A stretch of 64,000 nucleotides of DNA from JBDXHU01 sp039989475 (GTDB taxonomy: Bacteria; Pseudomonadota; Gammaproteobacteria; Pseudomonadales; Halieaceae). The translations under genes were made by a program, and so were the position numbers. The stretch is from positions 1-64,000 of the forward strand of contig JBDXHU010000008.1 of assembly GCA_039989475.1 (NCBI GenBank). Direction: 5' to 3'. This document shows positions 1-6,286 of this stretch, piece by piece; the first letter of the stretch is position 1; every line of letters begins with the position of its first letter. The notes under the pieces are model-generated. The model had not been told where the DNA came from. It saw nothing but the letters and a program-made list of their open reading frames with translations, and searched no databases.

Positions 1-207
1 CCAACAGAATACATAAATAACCAAAGTCGCGATGGTAATTGCTCCAGATTTCAAGTTGTGATGCTCCTCCAGAAACCAAACCCTTTCAGATGTCGTAATG
101 ATTGAGACCGTGTCGTAAGTAAGAGTGAGAACGGAGAAGCAGACGAACACCAGGCATAGTCGAAAGATATTCTTCCAGAAAGCCAACTTGTCCGTCTCTT
201 GGTTCAT
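1..207 (-). CDS. partial cassette protein, small membrane protein
   Basis: The reading frame opens at an ATG at 207 and is uninterrupted to the window edge, giving 69 residues of an incomplete protein. It starts MNQETDKLAFWKN and has two hydrophobic stretches, around residues 14-30 and 55-69, so an integral membrane protein is likely. It sits just past the attC at 221-288, as expected for the next cassette in the array. No family was recognised. The C-terminus and its own attC lie outside the window. Confidence 0.6.
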   Translation of the reverse strand, partial: MNQETDKLAFWKNIFRLCLVFVCFSVLTLTYDTVSIITTSERVWFLEEHHNLKSGAITIATLVIYVFCW

Positions 208-220
208 AGGTTTAGGGCAC

Positions 221-288
221 ATAACGCCCGCATTTGCGGTTGGTTTGGAGCGCAGCGGAAAACCAATCCGACAACATGCGCTTGTTAC
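221..288 (-). other. attC site 1
   Basis: Starts ATAACGCCCGCATTTGCGG on the plus strand and ends GCGCTTGTTAC. The outer TAACGCC/CTTGTTA cores and the inner GGAGCGCAGCGG are shared with the other sites. Length is about 68 bp. It belongs to the cassette whose ORF stops at 285. Confidence 0.8.
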
Positions 289-683
289 GTTTTGATGCTT
301 GTGACATCGTTAATGCACTGGAAAATAATAGGCGGTTGATCTCGAAATTGGAATTCGACCTCTGAACCACCCGGCACCACCTTTCCTATGCTATGTACGA
401 TTTCAGCACCTTTAACGTTGAGATGCGCAGCTAAATCAATTAATGGATAGCCAGTGTCATTGCTTCTTGAAGCCAATTCATCTTCGAGGCCTTCACTGTC
501 TTGCCGCCAGAATAAAATGCCACAATCGAAGTACAGCCTAAGCCAATGGTCATTGATTTTTAAATAGACCACATTTGCTGGCTCTTCGAGAACTCCTTCA
601 AACCAGAATTCCTGCACAATCATCTCTTGAAGAGATTGCTTTTCTATCTGCGGCCATTTGCCATTTACTTCGAGTTCTTTCAT
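285..683 (-). CDS. hypothetical cassette protein
   Basis: 132 residues from an ATG at 683; the stop lies at the edge of attC site 1. No signal peptide or membrane segment is seen. The sequence is acidic, with aromatic-rich strands (FWFEGVLEE, WLRLYFDCGILFWRQD) suggesting a small beta-rich soluble protein. No family was recognised. Its 5' leader, TTTCTTGAG before the ATG, is shared with another otherwise unrelated cassette at 1916. Confidence 0.7.
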   Translation of the reverse strand: MKELEVNGKWPQIEKQSLQEMIVQEFWFEGVLEEPANVVYLKINDHWLRLYFDCGILFWRQDSEGLEDELASRSNDTGYPLIDLAAHLNVKGAEIVHSIGKVVPGGSEVEFQFRDQPPIIFQCINDVTSIKT

Positions 684-696
684 ATCTCAAGAAACG

Positions 697-742
697 TAAC
701 GCCCAAAGCAGCGGGCGAAGCTCCGCTGCCTTTGCTTGTTAT
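697..742 (-). other. attC site 2 (46 bp)
   Basis: Compact attC. Read on the minus strand it starts ATAACAAGCAAAGGCAGCGG and ends CTGCTTTGGGCGTTA, so the arms pair around a short loop and leave unpaired bases on one strand, typical of the single-stranded folded form. It is identical in sequence to attC site 5 at 1929-1976. Confidence 0.85.
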
Positions 743-760
743 AAGTCTTGGCACCCAAAA

Positions 761-985
761 TCATTGCCACTTCCTAATCAGAGACTGGCACATTGCTAGA
801 GCCCCGATGAGCATTCCAATGGCGCAGATGGCGCCGCCACCGAAAGTAACCACTACACCGGGACCAACCATTCCCAACCCCTTATTGATACCAATCCCAC
901 CGATTAGCAAAATGGTGAATCCTGCCGCGAATACGCGAACTGCTGCAGAGTAGGTTAGGAATCTACTCAACATATCGATGGGCAA
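761..985 (-). CDS. small glycine-rich membrane protein (cassette)
   Basis: Up to 74 residues. The longest frame starts at a TTG at 985; an ATG at 973 (fifth codon) is an equally plausible start, and neither has a clear ribosome site because the cassette junction lies only a few bases upstream. Two hydrophobic stretches, residues about 17-36 (VFAAGFTILLIGGIGI) and 41-64 (GPGVVVTFGGGAICAIGMLIG), suggest a two-helix inner-membrane protein with glycine-rich packing faces. No family was recognised. Confidence 0.6.
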   Translation of the reverse strand: MPIDMLSRFLTYSAAVRVFAAGFTILLIGGIGINKGLGMVGPGVVVTFGGGAICAIGMLIGALAMCQSLIRKWQ

Positions 986-990
986 GACTT

Positions 991-1050
991 ATAACGCCTA
1001 AAGCAGCGGGCGAAATGCGCAGCATTTTGTCCGCTGCCTTTACTTGTTAA
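991..1050 (-). other. attC site 3
   Basis: Begins ATAACGCCTAAAGCAGCGGG on the plus strand and ends ACTTGTTAA. It resembles sites 2 and 5 but has a longer central loop containing GCGCAGCATTTTGTCCGC. It follows the Imm26-like cassette, whose stop at 1040 falls inside the site. Confidence 0.8.
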
Positions 1051-1435
1051 CTGTTGCATATTTACCCGCTAGTTTAGTGATGAAATTGTAACCCCAGGTG
1101 CTTATAGAATCATTGTTTTCTACCACTGGAGTAACGCTAGAAACCTCAAACCCCGACCCGATAATTTGACCGCCTGTTTCAGTTACACTTTTGATGTGTG
1201 CAGCGCCGTGTTCTATGACCGAGGAATTACTGATACTTTCTATTGTTGGGTGTGATTCGCCAAACCAATTAAGCACCCCGGCCAAGAATAAACGAGTATC
1301 GGTTTTACCTTGGTTTGAAATTTTTGCTAGCACTACACCGCATCCATAACCACCACCCTCTAATGGCACCGCCCAATATTGGCCCTGCTCAATATGACTG
1401 GTTGATTTTGGTATATATGGGTAATCGATGCTCAT
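1040..1435 (-). CDS. Imm26-like small cassette protein
   Basis: 131 residues from an ATG at 1435. The N-terminal stretch IEQGQYWAVPLEGGGYGCGV resembles the opening strand of the Imm26 immunity-protein fold, whose members typically carry a GDxFAIPL-like strand followed by a glycine-rich GRxxxGRV turn. The rest is soluble and beta-rich with no signal peptide. Imm26-type proteins are usually partners of polymorphic toxins; no toxin is encoded beside it, so an orphan immunity or unrelated role is open. The assignment rests on one motif. Confidence 0.5.
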   Translation of the reverse strand: MSIDYPYIPKSTSHIEQGQYWAVPLEGGGYGCGVVLAKISNQGKTDTRLFLAGVLNWFGESHPTIESISNSSVIEHGAAHIKSVTETGGQIIGSGFEVSSVTPVVENNDSISTWGYNFITKLAGKYATVNK

Positions 1436-1447
1436 AGCTCTGTACAG

Positions 1448-1530
1448 TTAACGCCGTGCGCTGGGGCGCCCCACCTGGAGCGCAGCGGAAGGTTGGGTGT
1501 CCCAGCAAAGCGCCAGCTGCACCTTGTTAT
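1448..1530 (-). other. attC site 4 (long type)
   Basis: About 83 bp. The outer cores are TTAACGCC and CCTTGTTAT, with inner arms CTGGGGCGCCC and TGGGTGTCCCAG around GGAGCGCAGCGG. It is nearly the same type as site 7, making a second attC subfamily in the array. It belongs to the Sel1-repeat cassette. Confidence 0.8.
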
Positions 1531-1916
1531 ATTTCTCGTCCAAGTTGATCCAAGGCCTCCTTGGCATTTTTGTTACCCTCTTGAGCGGACTGCAGATACC
1601 AATAGCGAGCGGTATCTTCACAGGCTGGGACAGACAGGCCTGCATGGTAAAGCCTCGCCAAGTTGAATGCGGCGTATTGAAACACGCCTCCCTGTAACTC
1701 TGCGCTACGGGTGTAACAATCAAAAGCTTTCTCGATGTCTTTCTCTACACCGTGACCATCTTCGTACCTTACACCGAGGTCAAGAAGGCCCCAATCGTCA
1801 TTCAGCTCTGCGAGCTTGAATAGGTGTCTCACTGCAATACGGTCCGTGTGGTTTTCAAATCCAACAACCACCCAGTGATGGAAGAAGACTCGAATTCTTC
1901 TGATAAGGTTGCTCAT
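1527..1916 (-). CDS. Sel1-like repeat protein (cassette)
   Basis: 129 residues from an ATG at 1916. Tandem Sel1-type helical repeats are visible: LLDLGVRYEDGHGVEKD followed by AFDCYTRSAELQ, and a second unit AAFNLARLYHAGLSV followed by ARYWYLQSAQEGN. Sel1 repeats are alpha-alpha protein-binding scaffolds. The N-terminal 30 residues are basic and hydrophobic but do not form a clear signal peptide. The stop lies at the border of attC site 4. A binding or adaptor role is inferred; no partner is evident. Confidence 0.8.
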   Translation of the reverse strand: MSNLIRRIRVFFHHWVVVGFENHTDRIAVRHLFKLAELNDDWGLLDLGVRYEDGHGVEKDIEKAFDCYTRSAELQGGVFQYAAFNLARLYHAGLSVPACEDTARYWYLQSAQEGNKNAKEALDQLGREI

Positions 1917-1928
1917 GACTCAAGAAAT

Positions 1929-1976
1929 ATAACGCCCAAAGCAGCGGGCGAAGCTCCGCTGCCTTTGCTTGTTATG
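1929..1976 (-). other. attC site 5 (46 bp, identical to site 2)
   Basis: The same 46-bp core sequence as the attC at 697-742, opening TAACGCCCAAAGCAGCGGGC on the plus strand. The bases just beyond it, TTTCTTGAG before the next start codon, are also shared with site 2. It follows the cassette whose ORF stops at 1972. Confidence 0.85.
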
Positions 1977-2427
1977 CGCAGTCATCGCTCACCCACATCG
2001 GTTTCGACCAATCCTTGCAACGAAACTGCTGTGCAAGATCGGGATACGCTTTTGCGGCTGCATCCAGGCGTTTGAGAAACTCCGGCTCTTCTCTCCATTG
2101 CCCAACATTCATCTCCTCCTGCATTATTGCAAGTAGGACCAGAAGTCTTTCAAGCCTCACCATTTCCTCGGTGCTAAGCTCCTCGGAATTGGTCGGAACT
2201 GCAAGAGCCTTCACATCGAAAGCAATATCTTTAGCTACAGATTCCTTAACGGAAGAAACTTCACCGATCAATAAGCGATGCAATAGTTCCACACGAACAG
2301 CAGTATTGACTAGCGTCCAAGAAATATCCGAGCGATCAGATGTAGCTGATGAATATGCAGGAATCTGCATACCAGCAATAAAGCCAACGAGGGCCAGCAA
2401 AATTCCAGCGAGAGTACTTCTATACAT
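1972..2427 (-). CDS. hypothetical membrane-anchored cassette protein
   Basis: 151 residues from an ATG at 2427. The N-terminus MYRSTLAGILLALVGFIAG is a single hydrophobic segment (signal anchor or uncleaved signal peptide). The remainder is a soluble, mostly helical, charged domain with a leucine-rich stretch (MVRLERLLVLLAIMQEEM) and two cysteines near the end. A periplasmic, membrane-tethered protein is inferred. No family was recognised. Confidence 0.65.
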   Translation of the reverse strand: MYRSTLAGILLALVGFIAGMQIPAYSSATSDRSDISWTLVNTAVRVELLHRLLIGEVSSVKESVAKDIAFDVKALAVPTNSEELSTEEMVRLERLLVLLAIMQEEMNVGQWREEPEFLKRLDAAAKAYPDLAQQFRCKDWSKPMWVSDDCA

Positions 2428-2448
2428 CAGGCTCTACCTCTGCGGCGC

Positions 2449-2499
2449 ATAACGCTATGCGAACCGGCGGCGAAGCCGTCCGGTTGCGTATCTTGTTAA
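2449..2499 (-). other. attC site 6
   Basis: About 51 bp, with CATAACGCTATGCGAACCGG at one end and GCGTATCTTGTTAAG at the other. The inner arms (CCGGCGG/CCGTCCGG) differ from the other sites, so the cassette probably came from a different attC lineage. The upstream ORF reads through it. Confidence 0.75.
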
Positions 2500-2931
2500 G
2501 TGGCTGGCCACCGAAATGCAGCACGCGATTATCACGGAATGAGTTACCAGCGTAGTCAGCGTGTACCACGAGATAAAACCAAACTCCCCAGGATAGGTGA
2601 AAGCAGCCACAGCTAAATAGGAAGCCACGTAGCCAAGTAGGACATACGATGTAAGAAGCTGCAACTTGGAAATGCATGCGGCTAACACCGCCAGGACGGC
2701 CGAAAAACCGAGGAATAGCATTACGTTGGCTGGAAGATCCATTAGCCATAGAAAAGCCCACGTTGCACCGGTGCAAATCGAAGTACTGAAATTCTCTCTA
2801 CATGCCGCGATAACAGATTCTATTTCGAAATAGATGAAAAAAACTTTGTAGAAATAGTAATAGAGGTAGGAATACCAGCCTACACCGGCCATTCCTATGA
2901 ATGTGCTAGCGATTTTGCTAGTTGCAGCCAT
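2455..2931 (-). CDS. polytopic membrane protein (cassette)
   Basis: 158 residues with four or five hydrophobic helices (about residues 11-33, 54-84, 92-115, 120-143). The reading frame continues through attC site 6, so the last ~14 residues (LTRYATGRLRRRFA) are encoded by the recombination site itself and make a basic tail. The ATG at 2931 lies about four bases after the cassette junction of site 7, leaving no room for a ribosome site inside the cassette. No family was recognised. Confidence 0.65.
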   Translation of the reverse strand: MAATSKIASTFIGMAGVGWYSYLYYYFYKVFFIYFEIESVIAACRENFSTSICTGATWAFLWLMDLPANVMLFLGFSAVLAVLAACISKLQLLTSYVLLGYVASYLAVAAFTYPGEFGFISWYTLTTLVTHSVIIACCISVASHLTRYATGRLRRRFA

Positions 2932-3014
2932 TTAACGCTGCAAGCTGGGGCGCCCGACCTGGAGCGCAGCGGAGGGTTGGGCGTCCCAGTGAAGCGACAG
3001 CCTTGTCTTGTTAA
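2932..3014 (-). other. attC site 7 (long type)
   Basis: About 83 bp, from TTTAACGCTGCAAGCTGGGG to GACAGCCTTGTCTTGTTAA, with GGAGCGCAGCGG in the centre and GGGCGTCCCAG arms. It closely resembles site 4. It belongs to the EF-Tu-domain-like cassette, the right-most one in the array. Confidence 0.8.
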
Positions 3015-3328
3015 CTGTGCTTATTGAGCAATTCATTGAATATCTTTGTAACCTCTGCATAACCAACGAGCTTGGCGGCCTCGTGAATCGATATTCTACT
3101 ACCGATGTCTAGGCTTCTTTCGAGGGGTGATAGAAACCAAACATTTGCTAGAGCAGATTCACCGGGCTCGACAGATTCTGTATCAATAAACTCGTGCTTG
3201 CTAGTCGTGCGCCAGTCGTCCCGAAAAGCGTACTGTGGTCGATAGCCGTTAGCGGCATACCCGCGCCGTCCACCATCTTGGGTAGAAATGAAAGTCACTC
3301 GGGCTTCAATATCTGGTCCGGTCTTCAC
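3011..3328 (-). CDS. EF-Tu C-terminal-domain-like protein (cassette)
   Basis: 105 residues from a GTG at 3328, 10-12 bases after the array-end core. The whole protein looks like a stand-alone EF-Tu/EF1A domain 3 beta-barrel: DIEARVTFISTQDGGRRGY, then YRPQYAF, PGESALANVWFLSP and GSRISIHEAAKLVGYAEV. Domain-3-like single-domain proteins occur scattered in bacterial genomes with unknown roles; no GTPase domain is present, so it cannot act as an elongation factor. As the right-most cassette it would be first after any attI. Confidence 0.8.
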   Translation of the reverse strand: MKTGPDIEARVTFISTQDGGRRGYAANGYRPQYAFRDDWRTTSKHEFIDTESVEPGESALANVWFLSPLERSLDIGSRISIHEAAKLVGYAEVTKIFNELLNKHS

Positions 3329-3670
3329 GACGTACAGTTAACAGTTAAGTATGTAGACCGGTCGGTATAACACCGAGTCTCTATATGTAAATTTCATAGA
3401 TTTTATTTAAACGATAAATCCATTCCAAAACAACACTTTAGAAGTCTTAGGCCAAATGGCTGAGTGGCAAACCGAGCCATGGCAGCTAGTTTTTCATCAA
3501 AAACGGTCAACATTTAGCCGGCGTCGTTCTCTTAAAAACATTATATAAAACAAAGGGTTACTAAGGTTCCGGCGTGTGCGCCGGGGTCTTGGCCTCTGAA
3601 AAACGGCTGCCTTAGGAATTGCTCAGGCGATACTGCCTGGAGCCTTTAGCCGAACTTCCAGGCAGGCGCC
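3329..3670. other. array boundary and intergenic region
   Basis: 342 bp with no convincing gene. The left end has GTTAACAGTTAAG, a plausible last recombination core or attI edge. An AT-rich tract at 3375-3420 could hold a promoter reading left into the cassettes, but no clear -35/-10 pair is present. Two small hairpins occur: CCGGCG/CGCCGG at 3569-3584 and CTGCCTGG/CCAGGCAG at 3633-3665. The second lies just past the stop of the STAS-like gene but lacks a T-run. No integrase gene fits here. Confidence 0.5.
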
Positions 3671-4036
3671 CTAGACTTTGTTCTGGTTAAGCCAATCTGT
3701 CGCATCTGCTTCAGTACGAAACACCTTGGCCTGAACACCATCTTCACTCCTATAGACTTCATACATCCTTAGAAGCCCGAAAGTGAGGTCGTTGGGCGCA
3801 ACATAAGCGATCTTGCAAGGTCCACGCACGGCATTCTTCCCATAATCAGCTATCTGCCGGATCTGCTCTCCGGTAAAAGAAAAGTAGTCGCCAAGATCCC
3901 AGATTCGATGATCGCCAGAGGTGGTTTGAGCCACATCATCTATCATCGCAAGAAGCTCTGGCAATTCGAAATCTCGATGCAGGCGAATGATAGTCACGTC
4001 GCCGGAGTCGCTTATTGAATATCCTCTTTTTTCCAT
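3671..4036 (-). CDS. SpoIIAA/STAS-like protein
   Basis: 121 residues from the ATG at 4036; a longer open frame upstream overlaps egtD out of phase and is not used. The C-terminal half, IAYVAPNDLTFGLLRMYEVY followed by AKVFRTEADATDWL, is characteristic of the SpoIIAA-like (STAS/SEC14-type) small soluble proteins. These lack catalytic residues and probably bind a ligand or partner. It lies 64 bp downstream of egtD on the same strand and could be the distal gene of that transcript. It marks the first chromosomal gene after the cassette array. Confidence 0.7.
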   Translation of the reverse strand: MEKRGYSISDSGDVTIIRLHRDFELPELLAMIDDVAQTTSGDHRIWDLGDYFSFTGEQIRQIADYGKNAVRGPCKIAYVAPNDLTFGLLRMYEVYRSEDGVQAKVFRTEADATDWLNQNKV

Positions 4037-4100
4037 ACTGCCTTGGGATTTCTCCAGAAAACCATTGGCGGCATTGCTGCGGCCGGGCATTAATAAAAGT

Positions 4101-5054
4101 CTAGTCGACCTCGAAATATTGCACGCTAAACCAGTCCTGCTCGTCAACCCAGGTGGCGCGCGGTGTAAACCCAGCGGAGGCCGCCAGCCGCTTGAAATCA
4201 TCCAGGCTGTACTTGTAGGAATACTCAGTGTGAATGCGCTCGCCGGCCACAAACTCCAGCTGCTCGCCACCACAGTGCGCGGCGTGATCCTGGCTGCACT
4301 CAAGGTGCATTTCGATACGGCGCTCGGCCTCGTTGTAGAAGGCCAGGTGCTCGAACAGCTCCGGCTGTAAATCTCCATCCAGCAAACTGTTGGCATGGTG
4401 CAAAATATTGCGATTGAAATCGGCCGTCACACCGAGGCTGTCGTTGTAGGCCGCGTTGAGCACCGCCGAATCCTTGTGCAGGTCGACGCCGATCAGCAAG
4501 CCACCGCCGCTGCCAACCAGCGCGGCGACACGCCGCAGGAACGACCGCGCCGCCTCAGGCTCAAAATTACCGATGGTCGAACCCGGGTAGAACAGCACAC
4601 GGCGTCCATCAGCGCCTATTTCTGGCCACTCGAACTCGACACTGAAGTCCGCCACCAGCGGCAGCACTTGCAGGCCGGGAAAGGACTCGCGCAATTCACC
4701 AGCTGCCGCCAACAGGTAATCACCGGAAATATCCAGAGGCATGTACGCGGCGGGCTGCAAATCAGTTATCAGGTAGCGCACTTTCTCACAGCCGCCGGCA
4801 CCCGGTTCCAGCAGCTCGCAATCAGGGCCGATGGATGCGGCAATCGAGGCACCGTGCGTTTTGAAAATTCCGATCTCGGTGCGGGTGGGATAGTACTCGG
4901 GCAACTCGCAGATAGCGCTGAACAATTCCGAACCGCGCACGTCGTAAAAAAACTTGGGATTGATATTGCGCTCGCGCGCCTGCAGACCCTCCAGCAATTC
5001 CTGCTGCAAAAGGCCGTGTACATTGCGCCCATTTTCGACTTTATCTAGCGCCAT
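4101..5054 (-). CDS. egtD: L-histidine N-alpha-methyltransferase EgtD
   Basis: 317 residues. EgtD transfers three methyl groups from SAM to histidine, giving hercynine, the first step to ergothioneine. Visible features: NPKFFYDVRGSELFSAICELPEYYPTRTE (residues about 32-60), the SAM loop LEPGAGGCEK (82-91) and YPGSTIGNFEP (156-166), all hallmarks of the Methyltransf_33/EgtD family. The start is the ATG at 5054, which overlaps the egtB stop by 10 nt (the egtB end CAATGGCGCTAG contains it), implying translational coupling. A longer frame exists upstream but would overlap egtB further. Confidence 0.93.
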   Translation of the reverse strand: MALDKVENGRNVHGLLQQELLEGLQARERNINPKFFYDVRGSELFSAICELPEYYPTRTEIGIFKTHGASIAASIGPDCELLEPGAGGCEKVRYLITDLQPAAYMPLDISGDYLLAAAGELRESFPGLQVLPLVADFSVEFEWPEIGADGRRVLFYPGSTIGNFEPEAARSFLRRVAALVGSGGGLLIGVDLHKDSAVLNAAYNDSLGVTADFNRNILHHANSLLDGDLQPELFEHLAFYNEAERRIEMHLECSQDHAAHCGGEQLEFVAGERIHTEYSYKYSLDDFKRLAASAGFTPRATWVDEQDWFSVQYFEVD

Positions 5055-6286
5055 TGAGCCAACCTTATACCGGAAAATTGCCAGCGATCCGGTGGGTAAA
5101 AGAAGTTGCGGTAACTGTTGCGCAGCTGGCTGCGACTGCTGACACAGGACCCACCCCGTAACACTAATTGGTTGGCCATGAACTTGCCATTGTATTCGCC
5201 AACGGCGCCCTCGGCAGCCTGGTAACCCGGATAAGGACTGTAGGCGCTGCTGGTCCACTCCCACAGCCCGCCGTGCAGCTGTGTATCTTCTTTTGCGGTC
5301 GCTACCGCCGGTCGCCAGTCTCCGGAGTCGGCAAATTGTCCTTGCAGCTCATGCCCTGATGCCACTGCTTCCCACTCGAACTCACTGGGCAGGCGCGCCT
5401 CGGCCCACCGCGCATAGGCATCCGCTTCATAGGCATTCACATGCGCTACTGGCCGCTCCAGGTCCAGCGGCAGCAAGCCATAGAGCGTATATTCCTGCCA
5501 GTCCCGGCCCTCACCCAGCCAGTACAAGGGGGCGCGCCAGTCCTGCTCGCAGACCTGCTGCCAACCGTCAGACAGCCACAACTCGGGACGCTGGTAACCA
5601 GCATCGTCAATAAACGCCAGGTACTCTCCACAAGTCACCAGCCGATCAGCCAGTGCGAAGGCTTGCAGCAGCACCGGATGCGCCGGCAACTCGTTATCGA
5701 AACAGAAGCCCTCACCGCGGTGGCCCACATCCACGGTACCGCCGGGATGCTCGAGCCAGGTCAGGGGCCGGCTGGCGCCACCACCCGGTGCAGGCTCACC
5801 AGAGTAGGCCGGATACAATGGATTGCGCGCCAGGCTGTACTTGATGTCGGTAAAGAATAATTCCTGGTGTTGCTGCTCATGGTGAGTACCCAGCTCCACC
5901 AGCTCGGCAATACGGGCATACTGCGGATGGTCATTCGCGTCCAGCATCTGTTCAACTTGCTGGTCGACGTGTTGGCGGTAGGCCAGCACCTCGCTGAGCA
6001 CTGGCCGCGACAGCAGGCCGCGCTCGGGGCGCGGGTGCTGGGCACCAATACCGTTGTAATAGGAGTTGAAGAGGACCTCAAAGGCCGGGTGGAATGGCTG
6101 GTAATCCCTGGCGAAGGTTTTGAGTACAAAGGTCTCGAAGAACCAACTGGTATGCGCCAGGTGCCATTTGGGCGGACTGGTATTGGCCATCGCCTGCAGG
6201 CAGTAGTCTTCCACTTCCAGTGGTTCACAGAAGCGCTTCGAGTCAGCGCGTACCTGTTTAAACCGTTCTCGCAAATCCATGCTCAT
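5045..6286 (-). CDS. egtB: hercynine oxygenase / sulfoxide synthase EgtB
   Basis: 413 residues. EgtB is the nonheme iron enzyme that joins hercynine to a thiol (gamma-glutamylcysteine or cysteine) with O2 to form the sulfoxide precursor of ergothioneine. The N-terminal DinB-like domain has WHLAHTSWFFE (41-51) and THHEQQHQE (134-142), giving the iron histidines. The C-terminal half is a formylglycine-generating-enzyme-type fold (LPSEFEWEAVA, LHGGLWEWTSSAY, LRGGSCVSS). The start ATG overlaps the stop of the transporter gene by four bases (ATGA); a second ATG lies two codons on. No egtA, egtC or egtE homolog is adjacent. Confidence 0.93.
   Translation of the reverse strand: MSMDLRERFKQVRADSKRFCEPLEVEDYCLQAMANTSPPKWHLAHTSWFFETFVLKTFARDYQPFHPAFEVLFNSYYNGIGAQHPRPERGLLSRPVLSEVLAYRQHVDQQVEQMLDANDHPQYARIAELVELGTHHEQQHQELFFTDIKYSLARNPLYPAYSGEPAPGGGASRPLTWLEHPGGTVDVGHRGEGFCFDNELPAHPVLLQAFALADRLVTCGEYLAFIDDAGYQRPELWLSDGWQQVCEQDWRAPLYWLGEGRDWQEYTLYGLLPLDLERPVAHVNAYEADAYARWAEARLPSEFEWEAVASGHELQGQFADSGDWRPAVATAKEDTQLHGGLWEWTSSAYSPYPGYQAAEGAVGEYNGKFMANQLVLRGGSCVSSRSQLRNSYRNFFYPPDRWQFSGIRLAQWR

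Larger units (their letters stand above)
1..3345 (-). mobile_element. integron-type gene cassette array (no integrase in view)
   Basis: Eight short minus-strand ORFs, each followed by an imperfect inverted repeat running from TAACAAG to GGCGTTA when read on the minus strand, the layout of integron cassettes. Seven such attC sites are seen, at about 221, 697, 991, 1448, 1929, 2449 and 2932. Cassette products are unrelated to one another. The array enters from the left edge and ends near 3340 at a GTTAACTG core. No integrase gene is found between there and the next gene at 4036. The uniform attC sites point to a resident chromosomal array or an integrase-less cluster rather than a mobile class 1 element (inference). 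Confidence 0.85.

Noticed and set aside
3569..3665. Two hairpins after the STAS-like gene considered as terminators
   Set aside because: Neither is followed by a T-run on the relevant strand.
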